64,000 nucleotides of DNA, taken from positions 31,274,590 through 31,338,589 of the forward strand of contig NC_084591.1 in NCBI RefSeq assembly GCF_033807715.1, in the 5' to 3' direction. This DNA comes from Cololabis saira. Its lineage: Eukaryota > Chordata > Actinopteri > Beloniformes > Belonidae. The position numbers were made by a program, and so were the translations under genes. The stretch's first letter is position 1, and each line of letters opens with the position of its first letter. Positions 1 through 9,811 of this stretch are shown in pieces. The notes beneath the pieces were generated by a model that was not told the origin of the DNA, searched no databases, and was given only the letters and a program-made list of their open reading frames with translations.

Positions 1-85
1 CAGACAATCAGGGCAGATGGGAAACAGGAGGAACAGAACTGAAACTCAAAACTGGGGGAAATGTCAAAACCCTGACACCTTCAAC
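1..85. repeat. Edge fragment of a dispersed repeat also present near 26.4 kb
   Basis: The first 80 bases share the phrase 'atcagggcagatggga' and a following run of A-rich 'aaactcaaaact' and 'ccctgacac' words with the segment around 26425-26560. Both look like pieces of one interspersed family, possibly an LTR-like sequence beginning TGTCATGG on the minus strand. Only the edge is inside the window, so its type is not settled. Confidence 0.35.
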
Positions 86-93
86 CTTTGGCA

Positions 94-412
94 TTAATCC
101 AGTTTCTCGTGTTCCTTCTTCTTGATATTGCTGTCACTTGGGATTACCACCACTGGTCTCTTCTTAAGTTTATCGACAACCACTATGTCCAGTTGATTAG
201 TCATCACCAGTTTATCGATGGATCTGGTATCCCCCCACCTTGACTTTGAGACTTCCAACCCGTACTCAGTGCAGATGTTTCTGTGCACTATAACCGCCAA
301 CTGATTGTGCCGTTCCATGTATGCTTTGTCTCCCAGCATCTTGCATTCCGCTATTATGTGCTGAATTGTTTCTCGGGCACCTTTGCACAGCCTGGAGCTT
401 GTTAGTGCCACG
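94..412 (-). pseudogene. LINE ORF2 C-terminus, REL-type endonuclease (R4/Rex6-like)
   Basis: The minus-strand frame encodes the C-terminal part of a non-LTR retrotransposon that uses a restriction-enzyme-like endonuclease to nick its target DNA. Visible are the end of the cysteine-histidine finger (LCKGARETIQHIIAEC), the RHN motif (MERHNQ), a D-I-V-V-V-D stretch in the position of the catalytic PD-D motif, and VVVIPSD followed by KKKEHEKL. The first finger cysteine seems replaced by serine (SSRLC). This matches the tail of fish LINEs of the R2/R4 group. The upstream part of the same ORF continues at about 1165-1725 after an insertion, so the copy is dead. R4 clade against another REL-endonuclease clade is an inference. 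Confidence 0.7.
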
Positions 413-482
413 GCTGCGCCACGAGGCATTCCTCCTCCATAGCTATGCAATAGCAATGGCGGAGGAGTGCCTCTGGCGCAGC
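413..482. repeat. 70-bp imperfect palindrome (hairpin)
   Basis: Left arm 413-440 and right arm 456-482 are reverse complements with about three mismatches (gctgcgcca / tggcgcagc at the outer ends). The short spacer 441-455 is itself partly palindromic (agctatgcaatagc). The hairpin lies at the junction between the LINE tail and the inserted repeat at 483-1150, so it may be the terminus of that inserted sequence. Confidence 0.7.
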
Positions 483-1150
483 GAATCGAGTGGTATGACT
501 TTTATTAGCGATTGGTGCGCACGTTTTTGCGCAACGTGCGAAAACGTGCGCTTTTGGCGCCATCCAGAACGCATTGGGAGAACTTTGGGGCCTCACCACT
601 CGCACACCGTTTCTCGGAAAATTCTGAACCGATTTATAAAGTTGTAGGCCCTGAATTTAACTACAGTCCTGTGAATTTTCAGAACGATCGCACAAATAGT
701 TTTCGCACCAAGTGCAAAAACATTTCCGAATTTCCAAACTAATGGGGATATGGGAGGAGGTAAAAAAAAAATCACCTTTTTTCTGAGTCACCTAGCTCTC
801 TCATACCTGCACGTAGAAATGTGATTTGACATAGAGAGTCGTGGGTGGTGTCATCGGACTCGGTTTTGAGTCCTTGACTATAATTGGTGCAAATTAGCCC
901 CGCCCCTTTTTCTGATTGGTCGATCCCAATTTTCTGCAATAACCTTTGAATGGTTTGACATAGAGAGTCGTGGGTGGTGTCATCGGACTCTGTATTGAGT
1001 CCTTCACCATAATTGGTGCAAATTAGCCCCGCCCCTTCTTCTGATTGGTCGATATGTGATAGTTCCTATTTTCTGCAATAACTTTTGAATGGTTTGATAT
1101 AGGAAATGTCATCAAAATCGCAATCATCCAGCAGTAGTCCCGTGGCACTT
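483..1150 (+). repeat. Partial copy of the large 'gtcgtgggtggtgtcat' repeat family
   Basis: Two tandem modules of about 129 bp start near 826 and 955. Each holds 'gtcgtgggtggtgtcatcgg', a GC-box-like 'agccccgcccctt' and 'ctgattggt'. The same module recurs three times near the 3' end of each large repeat at 20874-25986 and 26762-30812. The piece interrupts the REL-endonuclease LINE, whose ORF resumes on the other side, so it inserted after the LINE. The part from 483 to about 820 is not obviously repeated elsewhere in the window. Confidence 0.65.
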
Positions 1151-1164
1151 CAAAATTTCCAGGG

Positions 1165-1725
1165 AATTTTGTGTCTAGTTCTTGTTGTTGTTCTGCCATG
1201 ATCAATGTGTCTATGCCGCCCTTCAGTCCAGCCTTCTCCAGTCACTGGTAGGATTTCTCGATTTCAGCCACTTCTGCTGATGTGCCGTGCAAGGGCTTTT
1301 ATGGTTCCTCCTCCACATCTTCTTCTGCACTGGATTCCTGGTGCCTGAGACATTCACCTAGCAGCTTGATCTTAGGGGCTCTCTTCTTGATTTGTTCCTG
1401 GATCATTGTTGTTTTATCCTGGATGGCAACATTGATGCTCACTAATCCACAGCCTCCCCCTTTCCACATTGTTTACAGTCTCGTGGTGTTGGGCTTGGAA
1501 TGAAATCCTCAGTGCATGGTGAGGAGCTTCAACCTCTTCCTGTGGCCAGGTAACTAATTCAGTGGGGTACCTTATTACTGGCATGGCATATGTGCTGAAG
1601 GCCGTTACTTTGTTCTTTCTGTTCAGCTGGCTCTTTAGGATTTGCCTGAATCTTTTGAGGTATTTGTCCTCTTCATGGTTGCCATCTGGCTGCGGGATCC
1701 CCAGGTATACACACAGGTTTCTACA
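1165..1725 (-). pseudogene. LINE ORF2 mid-part, same element as 94-412
   Basis: Reading the minus strand from 1725 down, several frames together spell the post-RT part of the REL-endonuclease LINE: YLGIPQPDGNHEEDKYLKR, then KSQLNRKNKV, YAMPVIRYP and WPQEEVEAPHH, then KPLHGTSAEVAEIEKSYQWL and EKAGLKGGIDTLIMAEQQQ. In intact relatives this leads directly into the cysteine finger and endonuclease seen at 94-412. Frameshifts and stops show it is a pseudogene. The Copia element at 1795 begins about 70 bp upstream of its visible start; no LINE sequence was recognised beyond 6443. Confidence 0.65.
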
Positions 1726-1789
1726 ACTTCAAATCAGTGACAAAACAAACAATGTGATTCCAATGTTTAATTATACTTTTGTTTCTTTG

Positions 1790-1794
1790 CATAC
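1790..1794. repeat. Copia 5-bp target-site duplication, left copy
   Basis: The bases catac directly precede the 5' LTR and recur directly after the 3' LTR at 6439-6443. Five base pairs is the usual duplication for Copia integrases. Confidence 0.9.
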
Positions 1795-2057
1795 TGTTGA
1801 GACTGAGAGTGCTCTCATTATTTGTGTTTGTTTGAACTCAAGCTGTGTGTCACTTGTTAATTGGTTGATCTGATTGCCCAGACAGGTGCTGTGATTTGTG
1901 GGTGTGTCAATAAATGGCTGCGCATCCACAGCTGATTGCAGTTGTTGGATCGAGTGAAACGAAAGACTGAATGAAGCTCTGTTATTCCCGTTTTTGCGGT
2001 GTATATCTTTATTCTGGTTTACCACGCCAAGCCGCCTGCTGCATAACCCTGCCAACA
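1795..2057 (+). repeat. Copia 5' LTR (263 bp)
   Basis: TG...CA ended long terminal repeat that appears identical to 6176-6438. It should carry the promoter for the genomic RNA. A possible AATAAA signal lies at 1909-1914 and a TATA-like 'gtatatctt' near 2001; their order makes the exact R region uncertain. Confidence 0.93.
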
Positions 2058-2071
2058 GGTTATGGGCCCAG
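2058..2071 (+). promoter_or_regulatory. Primer-binding site for an initiator tRNA-Met half-molecule
   Basis: Directly after the LTR is GGTTATGGGCCCAG. This is the reverse complement of the anticodon arm (CTGGGCCCATAACC) of eukaryotic initiator tRNA-Met, not of its 3' acceptor end. Drosophila copia uses the same internal site, primed by a cleaved 39-nt 5' fragment of the tRNA. The match implies the same unusual priming in this fish element. Confidence 0.88.
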
Positions 2072-2119
2072 AGAAAATCCAGAATAACCCACAGAGAGTG
2101 TGATGACGACGCTGACACC

Positions 2120-5100
2120 ATGAGTAAAAGGATTACAGACGCAAGCCGCTGGTCCCGGCTTCAGTTCAATGGCGATGAAAAGAACTATGAGATTTGGGAG
2201 ACAAAATTCTTGGGCCACCTTCGTCTGCAAGGCCTGAAAGATGTTATCTTAAATGATCCTGAGACAGACGACGAAGCTGAGCTGGTTGATGATGCAGCCA
2301 AGAATGCCGAGGCATATGCAGAACTTATCCAATTTCTGGATGACAAGAGCCTATCGTTGATAATGAGAGAGGCGGCTGATGATGGGCGAGCAGCGCTAAA
2401 GATTTTGAGAGACTACTATCAAGGTAGCGGCAAGCCACGTATCATCAATCTCTATACAGAACTGACGTCCCTTCAGAAATCAGACAGTGAAAGTGTCACT
2501 GAATATGTGATCCGCGCTGAAACTGCAATCACTGCTCTGAGAAATGCCGGAGAAATATTAAGTGATGGACTATTGGTGGCTATGGTTTTAAAAGGCTTGC
2601 CAGAGTCATTCAAGCCTTTTTCTGTCCATATCACGCAGTATGATGCGGCAATGACTTTTGCTGAATTTAAAACAAAGTTGCGCAGCTACGAGGACACAGA
2701 CAAGATGCGGGCTGCAGCAACAGCTGACAATGTGATGAAGGTGCGCATGCAGCAGCAAAGAGGGAGACCCGACAGCGCAGGTGACCGGGCAGCAGCAGAC
2801 CTGACGTGCTTCAGATGCGGCCTGAGAGGACACCTTTCCAGAGACTGCAGGCGTAAACTGTGGTGCAGTCACTGCAGGAGCGCCACGCACCGGGACACCA
2901 CCTGCAGAAAGAAACAGCGCCAGCGCAGCGAGCGAGATGACGCACGTAAAGTCTACGGGGAGACATCGGGTGAGGACCAAGAGTACGCCTTCCGAGTGAG
3001 TGAGGGGACAGCCAGTGTCAACGTGAGGGGCCTGATGGTCGACTGCGGAGCTACCTCGCATATCATCACAGACCACACAAAGTTCAAGCGGTTTGATGAT
3101 GGGTTCCAGGCTGAGACACACTGCATAGAGCTGGCTGACGGTACGAGATGCAAAGGGGTTGCAGAGCGCCGCGGTGACGCAGAGGTATGTTTGACTGACA
3201 GCGGAGGCAGACAAATAAACACTATACTGAAACAAGCCCTGTACATCCCATCCTATCCACAAGACATTTTTTCTGTGAAGGCAGCTACTGCCAACGGGGC
3301 CACAGTGATTTTCAAAAAGGAGAAGGACAATTTAATTCACAGAGACGGTACGAAATTCCGCATTCATGTGCATGACAGATTATATTACTTGCACACAGTG
3401 AATGCTAATGATGAATGTGATGATCAGTGCATGGGGTGTTTTGATATGCAGACTTGGCATGAGGTCCTTGGACATTGCAACTATGATGACATTCAGAAAC
3501 TGCAGAGTGTGGTTAACGGGATGAAAATTAAAGGTTCAATAAACAAACCTCCACATTGTGAAGTGTGCACCCTGGGAAAACTTTATCAAACGAGAAACAG
3601 AAATCCTGACGCAAGAGCTAGAACACCTTTAGAACTGGTACACACGGATTTGGCAGGGCCAATCCACCCAGAGTCGAGAGATGGGCACAAATATGCCCTC
3701 TCATTTACTGATGATTTTTCTAGTACAGTGTTTGTGTATTTTTTGAAAAACAAAAGCGACACATTACATGCAACAGAGAAGTTTCTGGCTGATGTAGCGC
3801 CATATGGTAAAGTTAAATGTTTCAGATCTGACAATGGTACTGAATTCACAGGTAAAAGTTACCAGGCTCTACTCATTAAACAGGGGATTAGACATGAAAA
3901 ATCAGCACCTTACTCTCCCCACCAGAATGGCACTGCTGAGCGCAACTGGCGCACACTTTTTGATATGGCACGATGTATGATTATTGAAAGCAACCTGCCA
4001 AAACAACTGTGGACTTATGCAGTTCAGACTGCCGCTGTGGTTAGAAACAGATGTTTCAACAAACGTACAAAACAGACACCAATAGAAGCATTGACAGGCA
4101 AGAGGCCTAATTTATCTAGGATGCAGAAATTTGGGTCAGAGTGTTTTGTTTATGTTCAAAATAAAAGAAAACTAGACCCAAGATGTGAGAAGGGTGTTTT
4201 CATCGGGTATGATAAAAACAGTCCGGCGTACATCATTTACTTCCCTGAGACTAAGAGAGTGCAGAAGCACAGGGTGGTAAAGTTTGTAGCCAAGATGGGT
4301 GTAGAGCAGCAGACTCAAGTGAATGTTATGCCTATAGATGACTTTGTACAGTACAAATCCAGGAGTCCAGAGCACCATGTCCCACTAGAACATGAAGTGA
4401 AGTCTGAAGCAAGTTGCCACCAGTCGGTTCCAGTAGAGGTCAAGTGTGAGCCTGAAGTTGGTGAAGTTAGTCGTTACCCTTCTAGAGAAAGGAGGATGCC
4501 AGACAGGTACACAGATTGTAGAATGCCTAAGTATACGTCTGAGGAGATGGATCAAGTTCGGAGTAACATAGACTACTGTTATCGAGTCATGTGTAACATA
4601 CCAGTTTCATTCACAGAAGCTGTAACATCAGATAAGTCAACAGAGTGGGTCAGAGCGATGGATGAGGAGATGCATTCACTTAGAGAGAACAACACATTTA
4701 CCCTAACTAGCCTACCTGAGGGCAAGAAAGTAGTGGGGGGTAGATGGGTGTATGCTATTAAAAACAATCCTGATGGTTCTGAGAAATACAAGGCCCGCTA
4801 TGTTGCAAAAGGATACAGTCAAAAGATGGGTGTAGATTATGTGGAGACTTTTTCCCCCACAGCTAACTTGACTAGCATCAGAGTGCTAATGCAGAAAGCA
4901 GCACATGAAAATTTGATTCTGCACCAAATGGATGTAAAAACAGCCTACTTAAATGCACCGATAGACAAGGAGATTTACATGGAACAACCAGAGGGGTATG
5001 AAGTGCAATCTCAAACAAATGAAAAGCTGGTCTGTAAACTAGAAAGGTCACTGTATGGGCTAAAACAATCAGGCAGGAATTGGAACAGAGTTTTACATGA

Positions 5101-6142
5101 CTATCTAACCAAAAACCAGTTTGTACAGAACCAAGCTGACCACTGTGTTTACACAAGGGAGACGGAACAGAACAAGGTGATCATGGTTATTTGGATTGAC
5201 GACTTACTCATTGCAGCAAGTGATGAAAATTCATTGAATGTTGTAAAAGACATGCTTACAGCAAGGTTTAAAATGAAGGATCTGGGAAAACTTGGACATT
5301 TTCTTGGTATTGATTTTAACCAGAGTGAAGACTGTGTAACAATGTCTCAGACAAAGTATGTGGGAAAAATCCTTGAGAGGTTTGACATGGAAAATTGTAA
5401 ACCTAGATCCACACCGTGTGAGCAAAAACTTAACTACACGGATGATGCAGTACTCATGAGTGATGTCACAAGATACAGAGAGGCGGTAGGAAGCCTCATC
5501 TATCTGACTGTCTGTACCAGACCTGATTTGAGCTTTATAATAAGCAAACTGTCACAATATTTCTCTAAACCGACAGAACAGCAATGGGGTACAGTTAAAC
5601 ATGTCCTAAGGTATCTAAAAGGTACAAGTGACAAAGTACTATGTTACAGGCGAAGTGATGAGAACCTAGGGATACAAGCGTACAGTGATGCAGATTGGGC
5701 TGCTGATACCTCTGATAGACGAAGTACATCTGGTTACTGTGTGAGCTTAACCAAAGGTGGCGCTTTAGTGTCATGGAAAACCAAAAAGCAGCCAACGGTA
5801 GCACTGTCCACTTGTGAGTCAGAGTATATAGCACTCGCTGCTACTATCCAAGAGTGCCTATACCTTACTCATTTCCTAGAGGGGATTGATAAGCATCCAT
5901 ATGCAATACCTAAGGTATACGAGGACAACCAAGGCACGGTTTGTTTAGCTAAAAATCCTGTCAGCAGACAGAGGTGTAAACATGTGGATATCAAGTACCA
6001 CTTCATTCGATCCACTGTAAACAATGGGAAAATGATCTTGACGTATTGTCAGACCAATGAAATGGTTGCAGACCTATTTACCAAACCTGCAACAAAATTT
6101 AAGTTGAAACAGTTTGATGAATTTATGTTTGGAGTTAATTAA
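2120..6142 (+). CDS. Copia Gag-Pol polyprotein, 1,340 aa, intact
   Basis: Single uninterrupted frame. The ATG at 2120 (context acaccATGa) was chosen because the frame upstream lies in the LTR and lacks an ATG. Order by residue: Gag with a [10 protein letters not shown] region near 17-28; two CX2CX4HX4C zinc knuckles at 230-243 and 249-262; protease with DCGATSH at 308; integrase zinc-binding H447/H452/C480/C483; integrase catalytic D510, D571 and E607 (HTDLAG, SDNGTEF, GTAER); reverse transcriptase with D938 in MDVKTAY and the catalytic pair at 1027-1028 in WIDDLLIA; RNase H with D1190 (SDADW), about E1235, D1269 (EDNQG) and D1318. The protein makes capsid, processes itself, copies RNA to DNA and integrates it. 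Oddities are the W in place of Y in the YxDD box and DCG rather than DSG/DTG in the protease. A single frame means Gag excess would need splicing or processing, as in Drosophila copia. Confidence 0.95.
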   Translation: MSKRITDASRWSRLQFNGDEKNYEIWETKFLGHLRLQGLKDVILNDPETDDEAELVDDAAKNAEAYAELIQFLDDKSLSLIMREAADDGRAALKILRDYYQGSGKPRIINLYTELTSLQKSDSESVTEYVIRAETAITALRNAGEILSDGLLVAMVLKGLPESFKPFSVHITQYDAAMTFAEFKTKLRSYEDTDKMRAAATADNVMKVRMQQQRGRPDSAGDRAAADLTCFRCGLRGHLSRDCRRKLWCSHCRSATHRDTTCRKKQRQRSERDDARKVYGETSGEDQEYAFRVSEGTASVNVRGLMVDCGATSHIITDHTKFKRFDDGFQAETHCIELADGTRCKGVAERRGDAEVCLTDSGGRQINTILKQALYIPSYPQDIFSVKAATANGATVIFKKEKDNLIHRDGTKFRIHVHDRLYYLHTVNANDECDDQCMGCFDMQTWHEVLGHCNYDDIQKLQSVVNGMKIKGSINKPPHCEVCTLGKLYQTRNRNPDARARTPLELVHTDLAGPIHPESRDGHKYALSFTDDFSSTVFVYFLKNKSDTLHATEKFLADVAPYGKVKCFRSDNGTEFTGKSYQALLIKQGIRHEKSAPYSPHQNGTAERNWRTLFDMARCMIIESNLPKQLWTYAVQTAAVVRNRCFNKRTKQTPIEALTGKRPNLSRMQKFGSECFVYVQNKRKLDPRCEKGVFIGYDKNSPAYIIYFPETKRVQKHRVVKFVAKMGVEQQTQVNVMPIDDFVQYKSRSPEHHVPLEHEVKSEASCHQSVPVEVKCEPEVGEVSRYPSRERRMPDRYTDCRMPKYTSEEMDQVRSNIDYCYRVMCNIPVSFTEAVTSDKSTEWVRAMDEEMHSLRENNTFTLTSLPEGKKVVGGRWVYAIKNNPDGSEKYKARYVAKGYSQKMGVDYVETFSPTANLTSIRVLMQKAAHENLILHQMDVKTAYLNAPIDKEIYMEQPEGYEVQSQTNEKLVCKLERSLYGLKQSGRNWNRVLHDYLTKNQFVQNQADHCVYTRETEQNKVIMVIWIDDLLIAASDENSLNVVKDMLTARFKMKDLGKLGHFLGIDFNQSEDCVTMSQTKYVGKILERFDMENCKPRSTPCEQKLNYTDDAVLMSDVTRYREAVGSLIYLTVCTRPDLSFIISKLSQYFSKPTEQQWGTVKHVLRYLKGTSDKVLCYRRSDENLGIQAYSDADWAADTSDRRSTSGYCVSLTKGGALVSWKTKKQPTVALSTCESEYIALAATIQECLYLTHFLEGIDKHPYAIPKVYEDNQGTVCLAKNPVSRQRCKHVDIKYHFIRSTVNNGKMILTYCQTNEMVADLFTKPATKFKLKQFDEFMFGVN

Positions 6143-6160
6143 GTTTTTTTTGAATAATGT

Positions 6161-6175
6161 GAGAGCAAGTGGGGG
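6161..6175 (+). promoter_or_regulatory. Polypurine tract of the Copia element
   Basis: The purine-rich run gagagcaagtggggg (two non-purines) abuts the 3' LTR. It is in the position of the primer for plus-strand DNA synthesis. Confidence 0.75.
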
Positions 6176-6438
6176 TGTTGAGACTGAGAGTGCTCTCATT
6201 ATTTGTGTTTGTTTGAACTCAAGCTGTGTGTCACTTGTTAATTGGTTGATCTGATTGCCCAGACAGGTGCTGTGATTTGTGGGTGTGTCAATAAATGGCT
6301 GCGCATCCACAGCTGATTGCAGTTGTTGGATCGAGTGAAACGAAAGACTGAATGAAGCTCTGTTATTCCCGTTTTTGCGGTGTATATCTTTATTCTGGTT
6401 TACCACGCCAAGCCGCCTGCTGCATAACCCTGCCAACA
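6176..6438 (+). repeat. Copia 3' LTR (263 bp)
   Basis: Same length and, by eye, the same sequence as 1795-2057. Identity between LTRs fixes the insertion as recent, because both copies are made from one template at integration. The right target duplication catac follows at 6439-6443. A candidate AATAAA lies at 6290-6295. Confidence 0.93.
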
Positions 6439-8030
6439 CATACAGAATGCACTTAAGATGATTCACATTTCTGCTCGTCAGCTCGCCACAATTTAATGTG
6501 TTACTAGCCATCAATTTTCAACATGTCGATAATTTTTTGCTCTACCTTTAACTCCTTTTGGACCAGATCATCATTAACATCACCTGCTGACTATTTAAAT
6601 AATTATTTACAATATACAAACATTAAATAGCTCTTGTATAAACTTTATCAGTAAAGATTTGCAAATCTCATGTTGACAAGAATGTATAAGAAAAACTCCC
6701 CCAAAGTCATCCATATATATAGTAATATAAATAGGAGCATATATATATATATATATATGTTCCTATTTATTTGCTTACAATGTGAATTAAGCTCTATGCT
6801 TCTTGATAGAGTCATTTTGTATTGTGATGTTCATTTGAACCTTTATCAATATTTTTGAATAGCCAAGTGAGATGTGTCATTTATTAAAGTATGTTCAGAT
6901 GAAGTGTTTCCCTCCAGGCCGACACGGTTCTGGGTGCACGTTTCACTGCCTCATTATGTGTAATATGATTACTAAAGATCAAACAGTAGTTTATTATAAT
7001 GTTGTGTTACATGGGGGAGTAATTAGATTACAGTAGGCTTACAGTGGTTGTCTGTGTTTTCAGAGCTGCTGCAGGACTGTAATCAGGACTTCTGTCCCGC
7101 AGCAGCACAAAGGCTGACAGCAACAAGCTGATGTGATTATCCAGCCATGGTGCATCCTCACGCACATTTGTGGGACACTCGTTTCATCTAAAACCAGCTT
7201 CTCAGCCTCAAACCAGCCCTATACGTTACCGCAACACAACCACACATTGTCCAATGCAGCTGCTCTGTGACATCTCCTTGCATCTGTTGCTAATTTCCAT
7301 CCTTGGTTGTGTCAAGTCCTGTGTTGTGTATCCGTGTGTTTCTGTACTCAAGACATAACAAGACATCAGTGTGTGATGAAAAGTATTACAGACAAATATG
7401 AGAACAGAAGTATTTTCCTTGAAATCAAGTAATATTGAGATTGAGCATTTTTGTGGTAGAGCTTAAACATGCATTCAGCTGCATTCTTAGTCTTCCTTTA
7501 CCTTGTTTTGCCAGGAAGACCTGAGACCCCGGTCCACCTAGCAGTTTAAAAAATGATCCAGCAGGTGCTGAATCTAAACTTAGCTGGAGTCTGACCCACT
7601 GGATTCTCACAAGTATTTGTTCAGGAATGACGTTGGACAGGTCTGACGTGCAGTGACAGGAATTTTCACACACAAAATTCAAAGAAAATCCCCAAATCTC
7701 AAAACTCAAACTCAACTGACTCAATTTGAAACATCCGGTTGGATTAAATAACCTCCATGAGTCACTGAACTCACCAACAAACAAAACGTACAAAACTTAC
7801 AAGCTTTTATTTTGTAGAGTACATAGCAGGGCTGTCACTTTTAATGTAGTGTTTTTACAGTGTGATCATTCTTCTTTAAAATAAAAAACACTAAGGAGGT
7901 CTCCTGACAGGTCAGGAACAAAATTACAACTATATACTATAACTATAGAATAGGGTTAGGGAATAAAAAAAAACAAAAAAAACCCTCACTGAATATCCTT
8001 TTGTTTTTTTTGCTTACCATTCTTTCTTTA
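6439..8030. other. No gene seen; AT microsatellite and unassigned DNA
   Basis: The stretch holds no convincing exon. The only structures noted are the AT-repeat palindrome at 6727-6772 and A- or T-rich runs near 7970-8010. Short open frames here show no recognisable motif. Confidence 0.5.
6727..6772. repeat. (AT)n run inside a palindrome
   Basis: A run of alternating A and T at about 6739-6758 is bracketed by complementary arms (ataaatagga on the left, tcctatttat on the right). The whole 46 bp can fold into one hairpin or cruciform. Confidence 0.7.
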
Positions 8031-8044
8031 ATATTTGCTCAGGT

Positions 8045-8135
8045 GTTAGGTTCAGGGTCTGTGAAAAGTGCCTTGAGACAATTCGTATTATAACAGACAT
8101 TACATAAATAGAATTGTAATCAACTGAACCTAATT
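8045..8135 (+). repeat. 3' tail of a LINE/SINE-type repeat
   Basis: The words 'gtctgtgaaaagtgccttgag', 'acataaatagaattg' and a closing 'tgaacc' resemble the common fish retroposon tail ending in tandem tgaat units. Only the tail is present. Family not named. Confidence 0.4.
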
Positions 8136-8396
8136 TATTGTGTGAAAAAAATCTATTATTAAAAACCAGAAAGAATACGAAACCAACAAACCAAAAAAAA
8201 AAAGAAATATGCCAAGAAAGAACAGAACACCAAAAACTCATGCAAACTGCTGTTATTAATTCAGAGAGCTTAACAAGACAGAAACTGTGTCAATAAACAC
8301 ATATCAGGTGCTGCAGCTGCTTCTAAAACTACTGTTCATGGTGAGTCCATTATCGTAAGTTACGGATGTAACTATGGTTCTGTGAATTCCTGGATG

Positions 8397-8552
8397 ACTG
8401 CCAGTGGCAGTAAACAGAGTGGATATGTCTCCTCGCGCTCCGCGCAGGTCGAGATTTAATAACAACAGTGTCACGTGAGTGACGTGTAGGCTACCTGTGC
8501 GTCTATAAATACCGCCCGGTAGACTACATCCGGCCTCCCAGAATCTTCTCGC
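8397..8552. repeat. DIRS inverted terminal repeat, low-coordinate (downstream) end
   Basis: Reverse complement of 13853-14007 with only small differences near the inner edge (ctcccagaatc against ctcttgaatc). A unique 42-bp extension (8355-8396) lies outside it. The repeat contains TATAAATA at 8504-8511, here pointing out of the coding region. Confidence 0.9.
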
Positions 8553-8581
8553 AGGAAGTTCGGAGTGACCGGTGTGACTGG

Positions 8582-8676
8582 CAGTCATCCAGGAATTCAC
8601 AGAACCATAGTTACATCCGTAACTTACGTTCTGTTTCATTCCTTCCAGACTGCCAGTGGCAGTAAACAGAGTGGAT
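8582..8676. repeat. DIRS internal complementary region (circle junction)
   Basis: Bases 8582-8627 are the exact reverse complement of the low end 8355-8400. Bases 8628-8676 are the exact reverse complement of the high end 13980-14028. The two halves meet at 8627/8628, next to a gtt trinucleotide. In DIRS elements this region lets the linear cDNA be completed and closed into a circle. Confidence 0.92.
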
Positions 8677-8713
8677 GACTCATACCAGCACTGTCACGAG
8701 GAACAACACCCAC

Positions 8714-9811
8714 CTAGTGGTCAGCCGCAGAAGCCAAAGGCAGAACGGCCGAAGCCAGCGTGGACCCAGAGGCCACGTTAAGGCGATAGAACCTGGAGAA
8801 GGTGCACGGCACCGTCCAGGATGCCGCTGCACAGATCTCAGACAACGGTACCCCTCTCATTGCCGCCCAGGAAGTGGCCACACCCCTGGTGGAATGACAG
8901 ACAACGCCTGAAGGGGCAGGTCTACCTGCCACGTCATAAGCCTGTTTGATTGCTTCAACAATCCAGTGGGAGAGACGTTGCTTCGACAGGGCACGGCCCT
9001 TGTGCGCCCCCCTGTAGCACACAAACAACTGCTCAGAGCGTCGAAAGCTCTGTGTTGCCTGAAGGTAGAGCTGCAACGCCCGGACTGGGCACAGCAAATT
9101 AGCCCGCTCCTCCAGCCGGGACTCAAACGGGGGAGGATGGTATGCTGCCAACTCTATGGCCTGATTGGCATGGTCAGGGGGTAACACCTTTGGCAGGAAA
9201 GCGACATTTGGCCACAGGGTCACTCCTGAGCTGTCTGCCTTCCACCGAAGGCACGTAGGACTGACTGAAAGGGCGTGGAGCTCGCTCACACGCTTGGCAG
9301 ACGTAACAGCCAACAGAAAGGCGGTCTTCCATGACGTCGTCCTCAAGGACCCCCCTGCCATAGGCTCAAAGGGTGCCTCGCCCAAGGCCTGCAGGACCAG
9401 CGGCAGGTCCCATGCTGCTGCACGCTGCACTCTGGGGGGGCGCAGTCTCCTGGCACCCCGCAGAAACTGTGCCACCCAGTAATGCGCACCAACTGGTCTA
9501 CCATCGATGTGGCCATGGTGGACAGAAATAGCCGCTACGTGCACCTTCAAGGTCGAGGCCGCCCGGCCCGCCTCAAACAGATACTGCAGGTACCGCAGTA
9601 CAATTTGTAACGGACAGGAGATCGGGTCAAAACCCCCGTCCCTGCACCAGGAGGAGAAAGCGGCCCAGCAATGCGAATACACCCTTCTTGTGGAAGGAGC
9701 TCTAGCATTCTGCAAGGTCTCACATACCGAGGGCTCAAGGTGCGTCAAGAATGACCCTTCCCTCTCAACGGCCAGGCCCAGAGTTGAAGGAGGCTCGGAG
9801 AGGGATGCCAT
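8714..9811 (-). CDS. DIRS tyrosine recombinase, 365 aa
   Basis: Phage-integrase-family site-specific recombinase that inserts the circular DIRS DNA. The catalytic set is visible: Arg in SAKRVSELHAL (about residue 174), the HxxR box in CHSTRGVATSW (H306, R309) and the nucleophilic Tyr in FSRFYRLNVA (about 342). An N-terminal core-binding-like part (STRRVYSHCWAAF) precedes it. The frame is open much further upstream (to 11605), but that part is the wrong frame of the RT gene. I chose the ATG at 9809-9811 because it gives a normal-sized recombinase and overlaps the RT frame end (9745) by only 67 nt. It is the last gene of the element, with stop TAG at 8714-8716. Translation may use reinitiation or a frameshift. 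Confidence 0.9.
   Translation of the reverse strand: MASLSEPPSTLGLAVEREGSFLTHLEPSVCETLQNARAPSTRRVYSHCWAAFSSWCRDGGFDPISCPLQIVLRYLQYLFEAGRAASTLKVHVAAISVHHGHIDGRPVGAHYWVAQFLRGARRLRPPRVQRAAAWDLPLVLQALGEAPFEPMAGGSLRTTSWKTAFLLAVTSAKRVSELHALSVSPTCLRWKADSSGVTLWPNVAFLPKVLPPDHANQAIELAAYHPPPFESRLEERANLLCPVRALQLYLQATQSFRRSEQLFVCYRGAHKGRALSKQRLSHWIVEAIKQAYDVAGRPAPSGVVCHSTRGVATSWAAMRGVPLSEICAAASWTVPCTFSRFYRLNVASGSTLASAVLPLASAADH

Larger units (their letters stand above)
1795..6438 (+). mobile_element. Complete Copia-type (Ty1/copia) LTR retrotransposon
   Basis: The element is 4,644 bp long with LTRs at 1795-2057 and 6176-6438, both starting TGTTGAG and ending CCAACA. It is flanked by the 5-bp duplication catac (1790-1794 and 6439-6443). 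The LTRs read as identical by eye. Between them are a primer-binding site, one open Gag-Pol frame in Copia order (integrase before reverse transcriptase) and a purine tract. Vertebrate Copia elements belong to few lineages (Zeco/Olco/GalEa/Hydra-like); membership here is inferred. It inserted close to the REL-endonuclease LINE. Nothing visible prevents it from being active. Confidence 0.95.

Noticed and set aside
2606..3262. 218-codon minus-strand frame inside the Copia gag region
   Set aside because: Antisense to an intact polyprotein and without motifs.
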